DNA of 64,000 nt from Pseudopithomyces maydicus. Taxonomy: Eukaryota; Ascomycota; Dothideomycetes; Pleosporales; Didymosphaeriaceae. Below the pieces are notes generated by a model. The model did no database searches. It was not told the origin of the DNA and saw only the letters and a list, made by a program, of their open reading frames with translations. Positions within the stretch are counted from its first letter, which is position 1, and every line of letters begins with the position of its first letter. The stretch covers positions 620,001 to 684,000 of the forward strand of contig JANTUC010000008.1 of the NCBI GenBank assembly GCA_026873275.1. Reading direction: 5' to 3'. The position numbers and the translations under genes were made by a program. Below, piece after piece: positions 12,384-23,026 of this stretch.

Positions 12384-13619
12384 TCACACCCTACAATGCT
12401 GAAGCGGGTAGATACGTTTGGGTACACACCAAAAGAACCAGAAAAATACCCAGGTATAGCCAACCGCTCTCTCCAGAACTAGTGCAGCTGTTTGACCATA
12501 CTTATTTAGACTCATCCGACTCCGGCACCATGCCCAACACGCCTGCACGAGTCCTTCGAGCACGAACGCCAAAGGTTGCAACATCCAGTATCCCAAGCTT
12601 CTACCCCAGGCGCATCTATTTCCCAACCTCCAGCTAATTGCGCCGTGCATAATAGCACTTAGGGCAAATACCAGAGCGTTATCAAATAGTCTGCGAAGCA
12701 TGGTTCCTCTCTTTATCCCGATCGAGTTTGAAATAACAGTGGCATATCCACTGAATGATTTGTAGATGATCCGGTGCCAGAACAGTCCCCAATATCCGCG
12801 CACGGTATAAGCAAATGAGACAGGGCCAAATATGGATGGCCAGTCATTGTCGGTATCGAGGCCAGTGGCAATGAAGAAAGCGGCGACAATGTCATGGTAT
12901 GATGATAGCCATAAGTATTCAGGAATCGTCTTGTCGAGGGTCATCCAAGTGCGGATGAGCAACTCGCGTGGTGTGATCGGCGAAGTCCCCGTGAAGAGTC
13001 GGCGAATAATGGTTTCGCGTACCGGGCTGAAGTCTGAGGTCGAAATAATCATGTGTGACCTAAGGTCTATGAATTCGTAGTAGAGACAGAAAATAATGTA
13101 GTTTAGCAGAGCGCGGAACAGCCGAATAGCAATGGCAGACCAATACGGCTTTATATTGCTCTTTGTTTTGTTTGAATCTTTTTCTTTGCTGTCCTTCACT
13201 GCGACTGAAGTTTTATTAGGATAGAGATTCCGGAGCTCCCATCGTGTCCCTACACCCCGAGCGTTGAACAGTAATTTGTACCCGCGGTACCATGGTCCTT
13301 CTCTAATCTGCACTAACGCATCATGCGGGTGTCCCTCTCCTGATAGAGTTGGTCGCGTGCAGAGGACATAGAAAATATGCGAGGAAAACATGATTACAAA
13401 GCGCAGCACATTCGCTTGGACGAAGTCGTCTGGAAAGATATCATCCGAGAGGTGCCATGTGACGTAACTGGATCCGAGGAGGAGACCGACGAGAACATAA
13501 CGATTGAAGTATCGAGGAAAAGAAACTGCGACGAATCCTATGAGTATGAGAAACGAGAACGAAAGAATAGATTGAGCTTGCCGAAGAGGCAACGAGAAAT
13601 AACTCTCAGCCCCCCACAT
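12384..13619 (-). CDS. membrane-bound O-acyltransferase, wax-synthase-like
   Basis: Likely integral-membrane acyltransferase of the MBOAT_2/wax synthase domain family, whose fungal members often acylate secondary metabolites or lipids. An uninterrupted frame of 411 residues starts at the ATG at 13619 (MWGAESYFSLPL). The frame opens a little further upstream but without an ATG, so an N-terminal exon could be missing. Visible landmarks are NARGVGTRWELRN (about 120), RGYWGLFWHRIIYKSF (about 280) and ALVFALSAIMHGAISW with the conserved His (about 325). Several hydrophobic segments of 18-22 residues flank these. No other biosynthetic gene lies within 8 kb, so a cluster role is not supported. Substrate unknown. 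Confidence 0.78.
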   Translation of the reverse strand: MWGAESYFSLPLRQAQSILSFSFLILIGFVAVSFPRYFNRYVLVGLLLGSSYVTWHLSDDIFPDDFVQANVLRFVIMFSSHIFYVLCTRPTLSGEGHPHDALVQIREGPWYRGYKLLFNARGVGTRWELRNLYPNKTSVAVKDSKEKDSNKTKSNIKPYWSAIAIRLFRALLNYIIFCLYYEFIDLRSHMIISTSDFSPVRETIIRRLFTGTSPITPRELLIRTWMTLDKTIPEYLWLSSYHDIVAAFFIATGLDTDNDWPSIFGPVSFAYTVRGYWGLFWHRIIYKSFSGYATVISNSIGIKRGTMLRRLFDNALVFALSAIMHGAISWRLGNRCAWGRSLGYWMLQPLAFVLEGLVQACWAWCRSRMSLNKYGQTAALVLERAVGYTWVFFWFFWCVPKRIYPLQHCRV

Positions 13620-14864
13620 GTTGTAGGAGAAGATGGAAAGACTATTATGCAGCAGCAGCAAGAATTCTCATGGCAGGTTTTCTATCTCGGAAATAGTGAC
13701 ATCCAAAACTATGAAAGAGCTTGGTTCGGCCACCATCGTGGCTTGGAAATGGAGTTGCATGCAAAATTAGCACAGTCACGGGTGTTCCCAAAGGCGCAGT
13801 TTGAGCTACGGACTCCAAGCCATGCTCGTTCTATATTGTGCCAAGTTACAGTGGAGTTGAGCGCTCAGTATAGGGACTTAACCGTGCTAATTCGTTCCGT
13901 CTTACTTGATCCTTGTTAGGCTGCTCGGAGGCCGACTGCGGCTGAATCATGCATCGCCGGGCGAAAAGCTCCGCGGACGTGATAGGCCGAGAGAGTGGTC
14001 TTGCGACACCCAACGTTTTCGAGTGCCTTCGCTCTCTCGTGCGGAAGAATAAAACATAGGCAAAGGCATTAAGACATCGCTGATGGACACCTAAACGTAG
14101 ATTTTGCTTTAGAATGTATTGTCTAGATTAGGCTAGACCGACGCTAAGCCCCTAGTTAACGTGGCTGGGGGGGGCTCGTGATTGGGTCACTGTGGGGCCA
14201 TACTCATGCTTGGACCGTCAATTACCGGACCAGCAACGGTATCGGCATTGTTCGATGCAGTAGACGGGGTGGATGCTAGCTCATGGACAACAGTTTTTTT
14301 GGTCGTTGTTGAAAAATGAATGCCCAAATGTGAAATTTGCGTATGTTGTGCAAGAACAGTACATTTCGACATGTACTCTTATTGTTCAGTTTCGAACCTA
14401 ATAACCAAACTGCCCACTATACAAGCGCTTCAAAAGTGGCTTGTAAGAAATTCAATCATATCCGGGTGTAAGAGCGGGGAATTCAGGCTACAGTCTGACA
14501 AGACTGTCTCTAATTACAAACGTTCTTGTGACCCTCTAACCTGGTGGATTCCTCCAATCTCCTAAGGAGTCGGACGTTGTGTGAAGCTGAATGATGCTAA
14601 TTAAGGAATTGTGGGTCACATTGCACATCACGATGCCCTACCGGACCCGACAGTGACATTGCAAGGACAAAGATTACATGGTAAGGCCTTCTTGAGTTTC
14701 TTGGATAGACTGCACTGCCCGGCTTGCCAGTAGATAAATACACGAGAAAGTCCACTGTAAAATTCTCATCCCACATCTATTCAACACTCACTACTTCCTC
14801 ACATTTCTAATTCACACAAATTAACCGTTCGCTCAACTTTCTCAACAACATCCAAACAATCACA
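13620..14864. other. intergenic, divergent promoter region
   Basis: Lies between the start of the acyltransferase (minus) and the small secreted protein (plus). No gene recognised. An open frame on the plus strand at 13377-13919 overlaps the acyltransferase antisense and is not supported. Confidence 0.4.
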
Positions 14865-15133
14865 ATGAAGGTCACCTCCATCATCGCTCTCTTCGCTCTT
14901 ACCCTCTCCGCTTCTGCGGACGACGGTTGCGACAACTAGTAAGTCTCTGACTAATCGAGCCCAAAAAATGTGCTAACAATCTATCTTCTAGCACCAACGG
15001 TGGAAAGTGCATTCAGTACCGCTCTGTCGGTACCTCTCGCATCCCTGCCAAATGGGTTGCAGCTTTCAACGCCGCCAACGCCGAGCTGGAGAAGGACTGG
15101 TCCCAGACTGAGGCTACTCCTCAGAAGAACTAG
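14865..15133 (+). CDS. small secreted protein, effector-like
   Basis: A 71-residue predicted secreted protein too short to show as a single frame. Exons 14865-14938 and 14992-15133; the intron 14939-14991 has GTAAGT at the start, a TGCTAAC branch point and CTTCTAG at the end, and the phases agree. The first 18 residues (MKVTSIIALFALTLSASA) form a clear signal peptide. The mature part has two cysteines (DDGCDN and GGKCIQ) and ends in a lysine/glutamine-rich tail. The ATG context is CACAATGAAG after a C/A-rich leader, typical of expressed fungal genes. No family recognised. Size, secretion signal and its isolated position in a gene-poor stretch fit a candidate effector or other small secreted protein; two cysteines allow only one disulphide. 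Confidence 0.75.
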
Positions 15134-16781
15134 ATTTCCCCTTGATCTTCGTACGCAAACTCACCCGGTACATATTTGAGTCGCTCTAACTGATATGAAG
15201 GATACCCATTACTAATCAACCGGCATCGGCTTCCGCTTTCTGTGAAGGGCCCTCACCGTCAGCGGACTGAACGGGTGATTTTCTCGTCATTAGTGTTTGC
15301 ATAGCGTAGTAGAGTTGTTTATGTTTTTTGCTTGTGGCATCATGGCTATCTGTCATTCCTTTTTTGCTTCAGTAGCAGTATAGAATACCATCAGAATTCG
15401 ACGTCGTCTAACTATGTTCTCTTCTGTCTCATATATGTTGCTCTCAACTCATGGTCGGGAGCTAATTGACAAAGTATTGCCTACTTTGAACTAACAACTA
15501 ACAAGCATGACATGTAATAGTAGTACGACGTAGTATATAATGTTACGATACAGCAAATGAATATAATAAAGCTCTAGTCTACTTATCTCTTCGGAAAACT
15601 GACTATACCATCATCGTACTACTGCATTCGTAACTAGTCGTATTATTATGTCGACTATACTTGATACCGCTACTGACTGGCAATGGGGTCATCTCCAGCA
15701 CTTGCGTTGCTTTGTATGCCCTGAATCAACCGAGCATTGTACTGAGCAGGACCACAAGCTATAACGGCGGCCTAATCACGAAGGCAACAGTAATACTTGG
15801 AAGGCCTAGAGATTAATAAGAGTAAATACTCCAAAGGAAAGATATTACTAATCGCGATAGCTTGTGAGCCTTGGCCGATTCGAACTGGCAACAAGCTGGG
15901 CTGGAGAACTATAGGGATCTAAAGAGTTGAACCTAGAGCAGTAAACGATATTGTTTTGGGATATGGTTTGATTTTATATTGTCACAAGAGGGGATGACAG
16001 CGTTTTATCTATCCATTTTTATCCAGTCAGCTTATGCTCAGCTACTACCTTTTCGAAAAAACAAAACACATGGTTTGGATAGTCTCTACAGATATCTCCA
16101 GTCAGAACATACGACAACAGGACCTTGTGAACAAAAATTCCCGTTCACCAGGTAGAGCATAACGAAGAACGCGGATTTCACCAGATACAGGGAATCCAGA
16201 AAAAGGCGCCTGACAACTTCGCACAGAAGATCGCGGGAACGGCGGATCAATGTCATATTGACGCTATTAAAATTAGTCTATACCATATGATCAACTGGAC
16301 ACTTTGGAGAAGCATAAGATGTCTGTTCCTCGGCGACAAAGAGGAAGCAGCAGCTTGTCACTTAACACCAGAAGCTACTGTCGGTTCCACTCCAGGGCTA
16401 GGACGCTAACACGTGACCGTCTAAAATTACCGATTCGTATGTAATATGTCTTATGGATATAAGTTACTGTGAATATTCGGCTATATCACTATTAATGAGC
16501 ATCAGACCCGTTGATAGCGCCTTATGCGGTATTTGATTCCGTTCCAAGTTCGCCCTGAGTGGGGAAACGTCAATCCAGGTTGTGATGTCGCAATCTGGGC
16601 TTTCCCCACACGACATGCACACTCTCCATCTCTCCTCCAATCAAACCATTGATGCTAGCTTGCTCCCGCCTATCGGGTACATGTTTAGGATCGGACGCCT
16701 GCTTTAGCACGTCACAGTCGTTCTTTTCACTGCACTGACTTGGAGTATGATTATGGAGATATCTGTGGATCTGTGTTTTGC
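15134..16781. other. AT-rich intergenic region
   Basis: About 1.65 kb without a recognisable gene, RNA or mobile element. Only short frames are present on either strand. Confidence 0.45.
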
Positions 16782-16789
16782 TATATAAA
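16782..16789 (+). promoter_or_regulatory. TATA box of the Dal5-like transporter
   Basis: TATATAAA about 75 bases before the chosen start at 16864. Its position argues against the in-frame ATG at 16807 region as the start and for MASQAETEK. Confidence 0.5.
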
Positions 16790-16863
16790 GCGCACGCTCT
16801 GTGGCATGTCCGGCGAAACTTTGGAAGCCCACTGGTGTTCGTCAGGCATTTGACTCAAGAAAC

Positions 16864-18658
16864 ATGGCTTCACAAGCGGAGACGGAGAAAAGGTTCGAAG
16901 AAATACAGCCCTCTCCATCAGCGATATCAGAAACATCGTCGCAATATGATGACACATATGAAGCATACAAGAGAAATCAGGATACTCAGATCGATGCAGC
17001 CGAAGCAAAGAGAGTTTTGCGCAAGATTGACCTTCGCATTGTGCCCATCCTGTTCTTCATCTATCTTCTGCAGTATCTCGATAAAAATGGAATCAACTAT
17101 GCTAGCGCATATGGATTATCAGAAGGAACCAAGCTGAAAGGGCAAGACTTTTCATGGCTGGGTATGGAACATATGTATCTTAAGCCAAAGCAAAGCTAAG
17201 TGCTGTTCAGGGTCAATTTTCTACTTTGGATATCTCGCCGGTCAATATCCAAGCGGATATCTTCTTCAACGCCTACCTATAGCAAAATTCTTGGGTTTTA
17301 CGACTCTAGGTAAGAGCTGGGTCATATTTTGTGGCATACTTAGAGACTAATTGTGCCAGGATGGGGCGTCATTCTCATGACCACCCCAGCGTGTCACAAC
17401 TTCGCTGGTATAGCTTCGAATCGTTTTCTTCTCGGCCTCTTGGAATCTGCTGTAAATCCAGGATTCGTACTCATCATGAGTATGGTACGTCATTCTCGGA
17501 GCCTTTCTATATTAATGAAGCTGATGGTCCTACAGTGGTATTCAAGCGCAGAACAACCATTACGTTTAGAGGCTTACTACTGCACGAATGGAATTGCGAC
17601 AATGTTTGGAGGTCTAATCGGTTACGCCGTCGGGCACATCAAGTCAGGTTTGCCCAGATGGATGTACGTATTCCTCATCTTCGGATCTTGTAGCATCTTG
17701 ATGGGAATTGTAACATTGCTTTTCCTCCCGGACCTCCCGACTACGGCGAAGTTTCTTAAAGACAACGAACGGGTCGTCGCTGTCGATCGCGTCGCAGCCA
17801 ATCGCCAGGGCGTGAAGAATCGACACTTCAAGAAGTACCAAGCATGGCAGACTTTGTATGACCCGAAGACCTGGATTCTTTTCGTCATGGCAACAGGAGC
17901 CCAGATACCTAATTCTGCACTCACAAGCGTAAGTTCCTCATCGTGGTTGGTATAATACAGCCATCTTTAATACACTACTGACAATAATCTAGTTCAGCTC
18001 CCTCATTATCAAGTCCTTTGGTGTCGACACCCTTGGCACGCAGTATCTTCAGATTCCTGGCGGAGCCGTGCAATTTCTTTCTCTCCTCTCTGGTGGCTTT
18101 ATATGCACGCGCTTCCCCAATTCCCGTTGTCTCACAATGACTATAGCAAACACTATTTGCATAATTGGCGCTGCAATGCTGGTAGGACTTCCAGCATCTA
18201 ATAAGTGGGGCCGGCTTGTCGGTCTTTGGCTGTGCTACTTCCAAGGCCTGGGTTTCTCCATGAGTCTCACTATTGTGAGTTCAAACGTCGCAGGATACAC
18301 GAAGAAACAGTTGACTGGTGCGGCTCTTTTCACTGGATACTGTGTTGGCAATATCATTGGGCCGCAAACATTCAAAGATTCTGAAAAGCCGGGCTACCGG
18401 AGTGCCTATATAGCGTAAGTGGTTATCAATATTTCGCTTTTGAGTTTGCTAATACCATAAAGGATGTTGATTGGTTATTGCATTAAGCTTCTCATGGTAC
18501 TCGTGCTGTATGCCTACATGTGGAGTGTGAACAAGAAGCGCGATCGGGAGTCGGCAAGTGGAATTCATCTGACAGACGAGGAGGAAAAGGCTGCGGTTGA
18601 GGCAGGTATGCTTGATGTTACTGAGATCGACAATGAAGGTTTCAGATATATTCTATAG
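16864..18658 (+). CDS. MFS anion transporter, Dal5/allantoate permease type
   Basis: Plasma-membrane transporter of the anion:cation symporter branch of the major facilitator superfamily, whose members carry allantoate, nicotinate, biotin precursors and other organic anions. Six exons: 16864-17161, 17211-17309, 17360-17484, 17536-17928, 17993-18414 and 18463-18658; all five introns are 48-64 bases, GT..AG, and in phase, giving 510 residues. Landmarks are the N-terminal KIDLRIVPILFFIYLLQYLD before TM1, FGYLAGQYPSGYLLQRLP, SNRFLLGLLESAVNPGF, FLPDLPTTAKFL in the central loop and GNIIGPQTF late in the protein. All are typical of this family. The substrate cannot be told; the allantoinase gene 40 kb away is suggestive but not a cluster. 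Confidence 0.9.
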
Positions 18659-19039
18659 CGTGAAGTCGTTGTTTACGAGCACTTGCTGTTCGGACAATCC
18701 CAAGGGGCTTCTCTATGCATGAGAAATCCGATGGCGCACGACTGTTTTAGTTAGGATGGGGAATATAGCGAACATCAGTCTAAACTTATTCCTCGATGAT
18801 TAAATGTTCATGCGACCCAGGGTATATATTCACACGAGTGGGACATCCTAGGCGACGGGCGAAGGTGGGCGAAGGTGGTGGCCTAGCATTTTTACAAAAT
18901 AGGCAACGCTAGTGATTGGAGCCTTGAACTATACCGAATTGGGTGAACGCAATAATTCTGAACGAAACCAATACAACATCTATAAAGCACCCATGAGTTT
19001 CCTGGATATCACCGAGAGAAACGTCCAACCGCCGTATCA
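18659..19039. other. short intergenic region
   Basis: 380 bases between two plus-strand genes. It contains a GTATATATTC element near 18822 that could serve as a TATA box, and a short direct repeat of GGGCGAAGGT at about 18857-18876. Nothing else seen. Confidence 0.4.
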
Positions 19040-20278
19040 ATGCCTTCGTTCACGGGTATACCCCTTGAACTCCGGGAGAGAATATATACCGACCTTCTCA
19101 CTTATATTCCGGCACCGTCCTCCGGCTCAGCGCCCTCATCCCCTATCTGTACTTTGCTCTCTTTGAATCGCCAAATTCATACAGAGATTATCAAGTTTCT
19201 TCAGTCTCAACTCCTTGTTCTTCTCAAAACCAACGATAAAAAATTCATTGAAAACACACTGAAAACAACATGGGGCTCTACCACCACACCGGTAGTCTCG
19301 CAACTGTGCTCCAGCGACGGAAACATCAGGAAGATGTGCTCCAACGCACCAATAGCGATGGAGTTCGAATTCTACATGTACATGTCTGACCAAGAGGCGG
19401 ACAGCTACGAGGCATTCCTTATCCCGATATCATCGCTGAAGATAATGGCCGACACACAAGGGAGCCCAGAGTTCTACATCTGGTCTATGCAATCTTCATT
19501 CTCAGTCAAAGTAATCAACACATTCTTCCACACGGAACAAGAGGTGATGAAATTACTTCTCCGTCCGTACATCGATGGATTTCTGCGTCCTGTATTCGTG
19601 GGCATCAATACTGAAGGAGTCGATCCCGAAACAACCGAATCGCTCCGCGATAAACTTAAAGGACAGTACGAAGCCGGAGGACATTTGCAAAAACTGCAGA
19701 GTTTGCAGAACGGCGCTGTGGGAGAGAGGTTTACATGGGAAGAAGCAGCAGATCGTCTTCGCATAGCAAGGAAGTATGCTGAGATGCTATGGGAAAACCA
19801 TCAGGAGTGTTTGAGACATCCTCCTGCAGACTTCGATGGGATTCACCATCTGTGGATGATGCATAGTACAATCTGCGGTAATCTGGTACAAGTGCTTATG
19901 AACACCGCGACCGGTACACCAGTCCCAAATATCCCCACTGGAGATGATAAGGAGCCTAATGAAGTTTTCGTTCGAGCGCGAAATGCAGCTGAAGATGGAA
20001 TCAGGCGTCTAAACTCTGTACCAAAGTGGGGGAGGCCTGAAACAGCTGAAGATGAGATGGTGCTCAGGGCAGTGAGAAAGATCAAGGCGAAAGTAAGCTT
20101 TCGCGCTCATGGGGCATGCAAGGGTATGGGCGATGTGAATGCGGCGTTAGGATATTTGAAGGAGGCGATGAGGCATGAGCCAGAGACAAGCGAGATACTG
20201 CTTCAAAAAATTGAAGAGTTGAAACAAGAGGGAGCAAAAGATAACGACAATGTGGAAGGGTTAGTGAGATGGGAATAG
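19040..20278 (+). CDS. F-box-like hypothetical protein
   Basis: Single-exon frame of 412 residues. The start (GIPLELRERIYTDLL, about 5-20) resembles the degenerate F-box-like N-terminus common in fungal hypothetical proteins, which may bind Skp1. The middle is not recognisable. The C-terminal part (about 355-400, YLKEAMRHEPETSEILLQKI) is helical and resembles a tetratricopeptide-type pair. No signal peptide or membrane segment. Codon use and the long frame support a real gene. Function unknown; a ubiquitin-ligase adaptor role is only an inference from the N-terminus. Confidence 0.7.
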   Translation: MPSFTGIPLELRERIYTDLLTYIPAPSSGSAPSSPICTLLSLNRQIHTEIIKFLQSQLLVLLKTNDKKFIENTLKTTWGSTTTPVVSQLCSSDGNIRKMCSNAPIAMEFEFYMYMSDQEADSYEAFLIPISSLKIMADTQGSPEFYIWSMQSSFSVKVINTFFHTEQEVMKLLLRPYIDGFLRPVFVGINTEGVDPETTESLRDKLKGQYEAGGHLQKLQSLQNGAVGERFTWEEAADRLRIARKYAEMLWENHQECLRHPPADFDGIHHLWMMHSTICGNLVQVLMNTATGTPVPNIPTGDDKEPNEVFVRARNAAEDGIRRLNSVPKWGRPETAEDEMVLRAVRKIKAKVSFRAHGACKGMGDVNAALGYLKEAMRHEPETSEILLQKIEELKQEGAKDNDNVEGLVRWE

Positions 20279-21005
20279 ATAAGTTTAGGTGCGAAGGAAC
20301 TGTAGAACGAGACCCGGAATGAACGGCTTTCAACGTATAGTTGTGCCTTTTGGGCAACGGGTCAAGTAGGTAGAGACACTGTTCTTGACGATTTCCTAGG
20401 AAATCTTGTCCCTTGAACATATCTGTGATGATGTAACAAGAGATATTTCCCATGAGGGAAGAACCCATATTAATTTGATGACGAGCCAGAATCAACAAAA
20501 TCACCACCGCTCCCACCACTAATACAGTGCGCGCATTCGTTGAGCTGAGTACAAGATAATTCACTGTTCAGACCATTGATAGGCCATTTCGTTATCACAA
20601 AATCCAGCTTCGGTGGTGTTATCAAGTAGCCGCACATAGTTCCTCCGGGCTTCTGGCCACCCGAAGCCATAGCTGGTAGTCTACCACCGATCCCCGCACC
20701 CGCCCTCGTTGGCATAGCCGCAATCGTGAATCTCAATAGTGACTAGAAAGCTCAGCATCCCATGCAAATCTCACCCCGTTACCAACGCCTCGCCACCATA
20801 GGGCTCGACTTGCCCAATCACTGAACTCCTATTTCGTGCCTAACCGCACAAACAGCGCACCGTCACTGCGTCCGCCAATGATGTTAAGGCTGTGAAGTCA
20901 TTAGTGGGGCTCAACGGTGTTACGGGAATGGGCTAGCGCGCTGAGGCACTTGTGCGGTTGGATCTTGATTCCTTGGATCATCCGCACAAACGGCGCAAGA
21001 CAGCC
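20279..21005. other. intergenic region before metallothionein
   Basis: No supported gene. A minus-strand frame of 88 codons at 20470-20736 has no domain or signal and is not called. Confidence 0.4.
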
Positions 21006-21013
21006 TATATAAG
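21006..21013 (+). promoter_or_regulatory. TATA box of the metallothionein gene
   Basis: TATATAAG, about 125 bases upstream of the ATG at 21138, followed by a C/A-rich leader (CACTCACACAGCACTACC and similar). Fits a strong inducible promoter. Confidence 0.5.
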
Positions 21014-21137
21014 AGGGGGATCTTGCAGCGAAGACACTCACACAGCACTACCAACTACTCAAGATACTCAGCTTCTCCAATCTTCCCTCGACAAAAAACA
21101 ATCCCAATACTCTACCACTCCATTTAAACCATTCACC

Positions 21138-21270
21138 ATGGGCAACTGCGGCTGCGCTTCTTCCGGTACCTGCAATTGCGGCTCCACTTGTGGCTGCGAC
21201 AACTGCCCCGTAAGCGATCATCGTCTCAGTTACGTTTTAGTACATGCTAAATGACTTGCAGCACAAATGA
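21138..21270 (+). CDS. copper metallothionein (26 residues)
   Basis: Very small cysteine-rich metal-binding protein that buffers Cu(I) in the cytosol. Exons 21138-21209 and 21262-21270; the intron (GTAAGC..TTGCAG) falls two codons before the stop. The product starts MGNCGCASSGTCNCG and has seven cysteines at 4, 6, 12, 14, 18, 20 and 23, exactly the spacing I know from the Neurospora crassa copper metallothionein, which is also about 26 residues. No aromatic or histidine residue occurs except a His two residues before the end. The gene lies tail to tail with a Ctr copper transporter 600 bases away. A TATA box and a C/A-rich leader precede it. The gene is too small for ordinary gene finders but the evidence is strong. 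Confidence 0.93.
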
Positions 21271-21872
21271 ACCGACACGGGCTTTTCAGTCAGAACAATG
21301 GTTCAGTTTGCAAATTATGTGGCGTTAAGGAAATAGGGAAGGATTCGAACGATCATGATGGAAGTTGGGGTGGACTTTCCATGTCCGCTTTGATGCCGTG
21401 GTGACACTTATCTGATGGGTTCGAGTGCGAATACCAGAAAATATCAATGAAAACCACTTCACACTATTCATCAGTGACCGGCCCATTACATGTTGACAAG
21501 TGAGAATTTTCCATTAGCATTGTTCTTTTCATAAGCAGATTAAATCCAAAGACCTTCTGGAAAGACAGGCAATGGTGGGGGAAGATTGCTGTATACCTAA
21601 TAACGTTTCCCTGTTTCTCCGCACGTGTACAAGTCTGCCTTCTTGCGAATATTGTCCAGCGTCATACTACGCCTCACATTTCCAGCTGTCATGTACATGA
21701 CACGATGTTCGTTGCCATTCCAGTATATGAAAGAGGTGCGAGGTCTAGAAAGCGAGCGGCTGAAGCACTTGGGTCGGTGTACCACGTCTAGGATTTCCAT
21801 CGGCAGATCATCGTTGTCCAACTGTTCGGTGACCATCTTTTCATCCCCTCGCTGGGGCTTTCGATTGCACTC
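21271..21872. other. region between convergent copper genes
   Basis: Contains the 3' UTRs of the metallothionein and the Ctr transporter. A 79-codon minus-strand frame (21597-21836) sits 37 bases after the Ctr stop; it has no family features and is not called. Confidence 0.4.
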
Positions 21873-22892
21873 CTAACCACAGCACACCGTCACTTCTTCC
21901 TGCAACCGATCTTTTCCGCCTTGTGATACGTTGAAGGACTCCCAGCCGAAAACGAAGTATCCGATATAAGCGCCGATGAAGATACCTGAATGAGAAGAAG
22001 GAATAAGTCAGCCGACAGATTCTCCCAGAATGTTACAACCTGGAGCATTCTTGGGTGAATGTCGTATAGGTAAATGTACGCACAAATAATGATGTATCCG
22101 TTGTAGTACATAGCGAGCAGCATAATGAAGTACGCGACAGCGAATTGAAGCATATGGAGCAACGCTCGAAGAGCCTGTTGCAAGAAGTTCGGGCGAAAGG
22201 TGCGTTGAACAGGGCCAGTTGAGTGAGTGGTTGTGCTCGACCCATTCTTAGCGACGGCAGCGCCCGAAGATGAAGCTACTGTATCAGAGCTGGCGTGGGC
22301 GAGCGAACGGTTGTATTGGGAGATGAGATAGCGATCGTATTCCTTCCCAGCACGGCGAAGGAACTCGAGCGCTATGACGAGAAGAAGAACGCCGATACAT
22401 GAGCCAGCGAACATTCCCTTAGTTGTATTTTGCCATGAGCTGGAGATGAAGCCTAATTCTCGTCAGCAAAACATGAGCCTCGGAACTATCACAGGAGTGT
22501 AGCATTCTGCAAAAATCCAGACTAAGCAGTACGCTGTATAGTTATGAAAGCAAGTTGCTTTGCGGCGGTGTAGGGCTGCGCCACATACATGTATCGAGTG
22601 TATTCCAATTCCAAAGCATCTGGATCTGTTAGTTCAGTCCCCTCCACTTAATTGATAGCCATACACTAATCTTGCATGGATGAGCGCTGCCGCCGCCGCC
22701 CATGTCCATGCCGCCCATGTCCATGCCACCCATATCCATGCCTCCCATCGAAGTGCCCGAGGGCATCGCCGCTGCAGTCGTCGGGGTACCCATATCCTAG
22801 TGGCGTAAAAGTAAGCACGCACTGCGTATAGGTCATGACGGCGATAAGTGTCTCACCATGCCCGACATTGACATATCCATCGAGTGCGACAT
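21873..22892 (-). CDS. Ctr-family copper transporter
   Basis: High-affinity Cu(I) uptake channel subunit, trimeric, at the plasma membrane. Five exons: 22857-22892, 22665-22796, 22589-22625, 22084-22452 and 21873-21985; all phases agree, giving 228 residues. The N-terminus is a Met-rich copper-binding arm (MSHSMDMSMSGM, then three MDMGG repeats). After HPCK the first membrane region follows LWNWNTLDTCFISSSW. TM2 carries the MxxxM selectivity motif (MLLAM, about 179-183) and TM3 the GxxxG packing motif (GAYIGYFVFG). The tail ends in VCCG, a cysteine pair as in many Ctr tails. Introns are 60, 39, 136 and 98 bases. A palindromic TTTGCTCA-type element lies 118-134 bases upstream, suggesting control by a Mac1/Cuf1/GRISEA-type copper sensor. 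Confidence 0.93.
22699..22748 (-). repeat. 15-bp tandem repeat coding MDMGG
   Basis: Three near-identical 15-base units inside the second Ctr exon encode the Met-rich repeats. The DNA repeat allows easy change of copy number of the copper-binding motif. Confidence 0.7.
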
Positions 22893-23009
22893 TGTTACCA
22901 ACGAGTTTGAGGGTTTAGTGTCAAAAGGTGGAGGTAGCAGAACGAATTCAATTAGCGATAAGGACACGAGCTCGTTGATAAAACGAAACAGTAGACGAGC
23001 GCGCAGTAA

Positions 23010-23026
23010 TGAGCAAGTTTTGCTCA
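23010..23026 (-). promoter_or_regulatory. palindromic copper-response element, Ctr promoter
   Basis: TGAGCAAGTTTTGCTCA is an inverted repeat with a full TTTGCTCA on the plus strand (23019-23026) and TTGCTCA on the minus strand (23010-23016). TTTGC(T/G)CA is the known site of the yeast copper sensor Mac1, and related factors in filamentous fungi use the same core. It lies 118-134 bases before the Ctr start. Seen directly; function inferred. Confidence 0.65.

Noticed and set aside
13377..13919. 180-codon plus-strand frame antisense to the acyltransferase
   Set aside because: Half of it mirrors the coding strand of a well-supported gene; no domain.
21290..21430. tRNA-like TTCGAATCC/TTCGA sequences after the metallothionein
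   Set aside because: No D arm, anticodon arm or acceptor stem can be built around them.
21597..21836. 79-codon minus frame just after the Ctr stop
   Set aside because: Could be joined by a splice to Ctr, but the Ctr tail already ends in a normal cysteine motif; no family features.
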